NCBI RefSeq assembly: GCF_000768315.1
Contig: NZ_AQQX01000004.1
Span: forward strand, 124,001 to 188,000
DNA length: 64,000 bases
Source: Pseudooceanicola atlanticus
GTDB taxonomy: Bacteria; Pseudomonadota; Alphaproteobacteria; Rhodobacterales; Rhodobacteraceae
Reading direction: 5' to 3'
Positions 63,816 to 64,000 of this stretch are shown piece by piece (position 1 is the first letter of the stretch; the number at the start of each line of letters is the position of its first letter). The position numbers and the translations under genes are program-made. The notes beneath the pieces are model-generated. The model was given only the letters and a program-made list of their open reading frames with translations. It had not been told where the DNA came from and did no database searches.

Positions 63816-64000
63816 TCAGGTCCAGTGGACCTGTTCGCCCCCCGGCAGCGCGGCCCGTGCCCGCATCGGAACGTCATAGGCCAGCCCCTGCGCATCGCAG
63901 CATTCCACCACCCAGGCGTCATCCATCAGCAGGAAATCGAGCACGGACCCCAGGAATTCCGGCTCTGCGGCGCGGTCGCGCAGCTCACCCTCTCCGACAC
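63816..64000 (-). CDS. DUF3572 family protein (5' part outside window)
   Basis: Only the C-terminal 60 or so residues are present, ending at a stop at 63816. The visible sequence contains LRDRAAEPEFLGSVLDFLLMDDAWVVECC and PMRARAALPGG, the pattern of DUF3572, small alphaproteobacterial proteins of unknown function. The gene starts beyond position 64000. It converges with the marR gene, with 17 bases between their stop codons. Confidence 0.83.
   Translation of the reverse strand, partial: VGEGELRDRAAEPEFLGSVLDFLLMDDAWVVECCDAQGLAYDVPMRARAALPGGEQVHWT

Overview
The window is chromosomal DNA of a high-GC alphaproteobacterium, almost certainly a member of the Rhodobacterales (Roseobacter group). 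This is inferred from gene content: a TRAP transporter with a DctD-type regulator, the soxBDAG sarcosine oxidase operon, a TadG/TadE/TadE trio, a DUF3572 protein, and the rib, nusB, nrdR, rpoD and dnaG neighbourhood. Coding density is high. No phage, transposase, rRNA or CRISPR array was seen. There is one tRNA gene, tRNA-Glu(UUC).

Layout. 1-2.4 kb: a TRAP solute-binding protein (cut by the window edge) and a DctD-like regulator whose ATPase module is degenerate, with a tandem pair of near-identical operator-like sites between them. 2.4-13.6 kb: riboflavin genes (ribH, ribB with a dead second domain, ribE, ribD) with nusB and nrdR, interrupted by a serine hydrolase and by a three-gene capsule module (kpsS, kpsD-like, kpsC) on the opposite strand. 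13.7-19.7 kb: YjbQ, small exported and DUF proteins, then rpoD and dnaG. 19.9-24.9 kb: heterotetrameric sarcosine oxidase. 25-32.9 kb: flavodoxin-like protein, glutamate dehydrogenase, Tad minor pilin-like genes, pirin and a TetR regulator. 33-37.5 kb: homoserine dehydrogenase, recJ and tRNA-Glu. 37.6-41.9 kb: an arsenic operon headed by an ArsR-ArsC fusion, followed by GAPDH, ArsJ and Acr3. 41.9-51.7 kb: a complete xylose locus (ROK repressor, XylFHG transporter, XylA, XylB, aldose epimerase) with an FG-GAP protein and a di-haem peroxidase at its flanks. 53.2-57.5 kb: a polyamine-type ABC transporter. 57.5-64 kb: FAH hydrolase, an H-NOX/diguanylate cyclase pair, an MttB-family methyltransferase, a HAD phosphatase, a MarR regulator and a partial DUF3572 gene.

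How they work together. The arsenic operon should handle arsenate by two routes: reduction by ArsC with Acr3 efflux, and conversion to 1-arseno-3-phosphoglycerate by GAPDH with ArsJ efflux. All of it appears to be controlled from an operator lying on the start codon of the fused repressor/reductase. The xylose locus imports xylose and feeds xylulose-5-phosphate to the pentose phosphate pathway. Sarcosine oxidase and the MttB-family protein suggest use of methylated amines or betaines.

The most unusual items are the H-NOX-like protein, which has Pro at the position of the haem-ligating His and Val at the Tyr of the YxSxR motif yet sits in an ATGA-coupled pair with an HNOBA-GGDEF cyclase, and the DctD-like regulator, which has lost both the Walker A lysine and the GAFTGA region while tandem candidate sites remain upstream of dctP.
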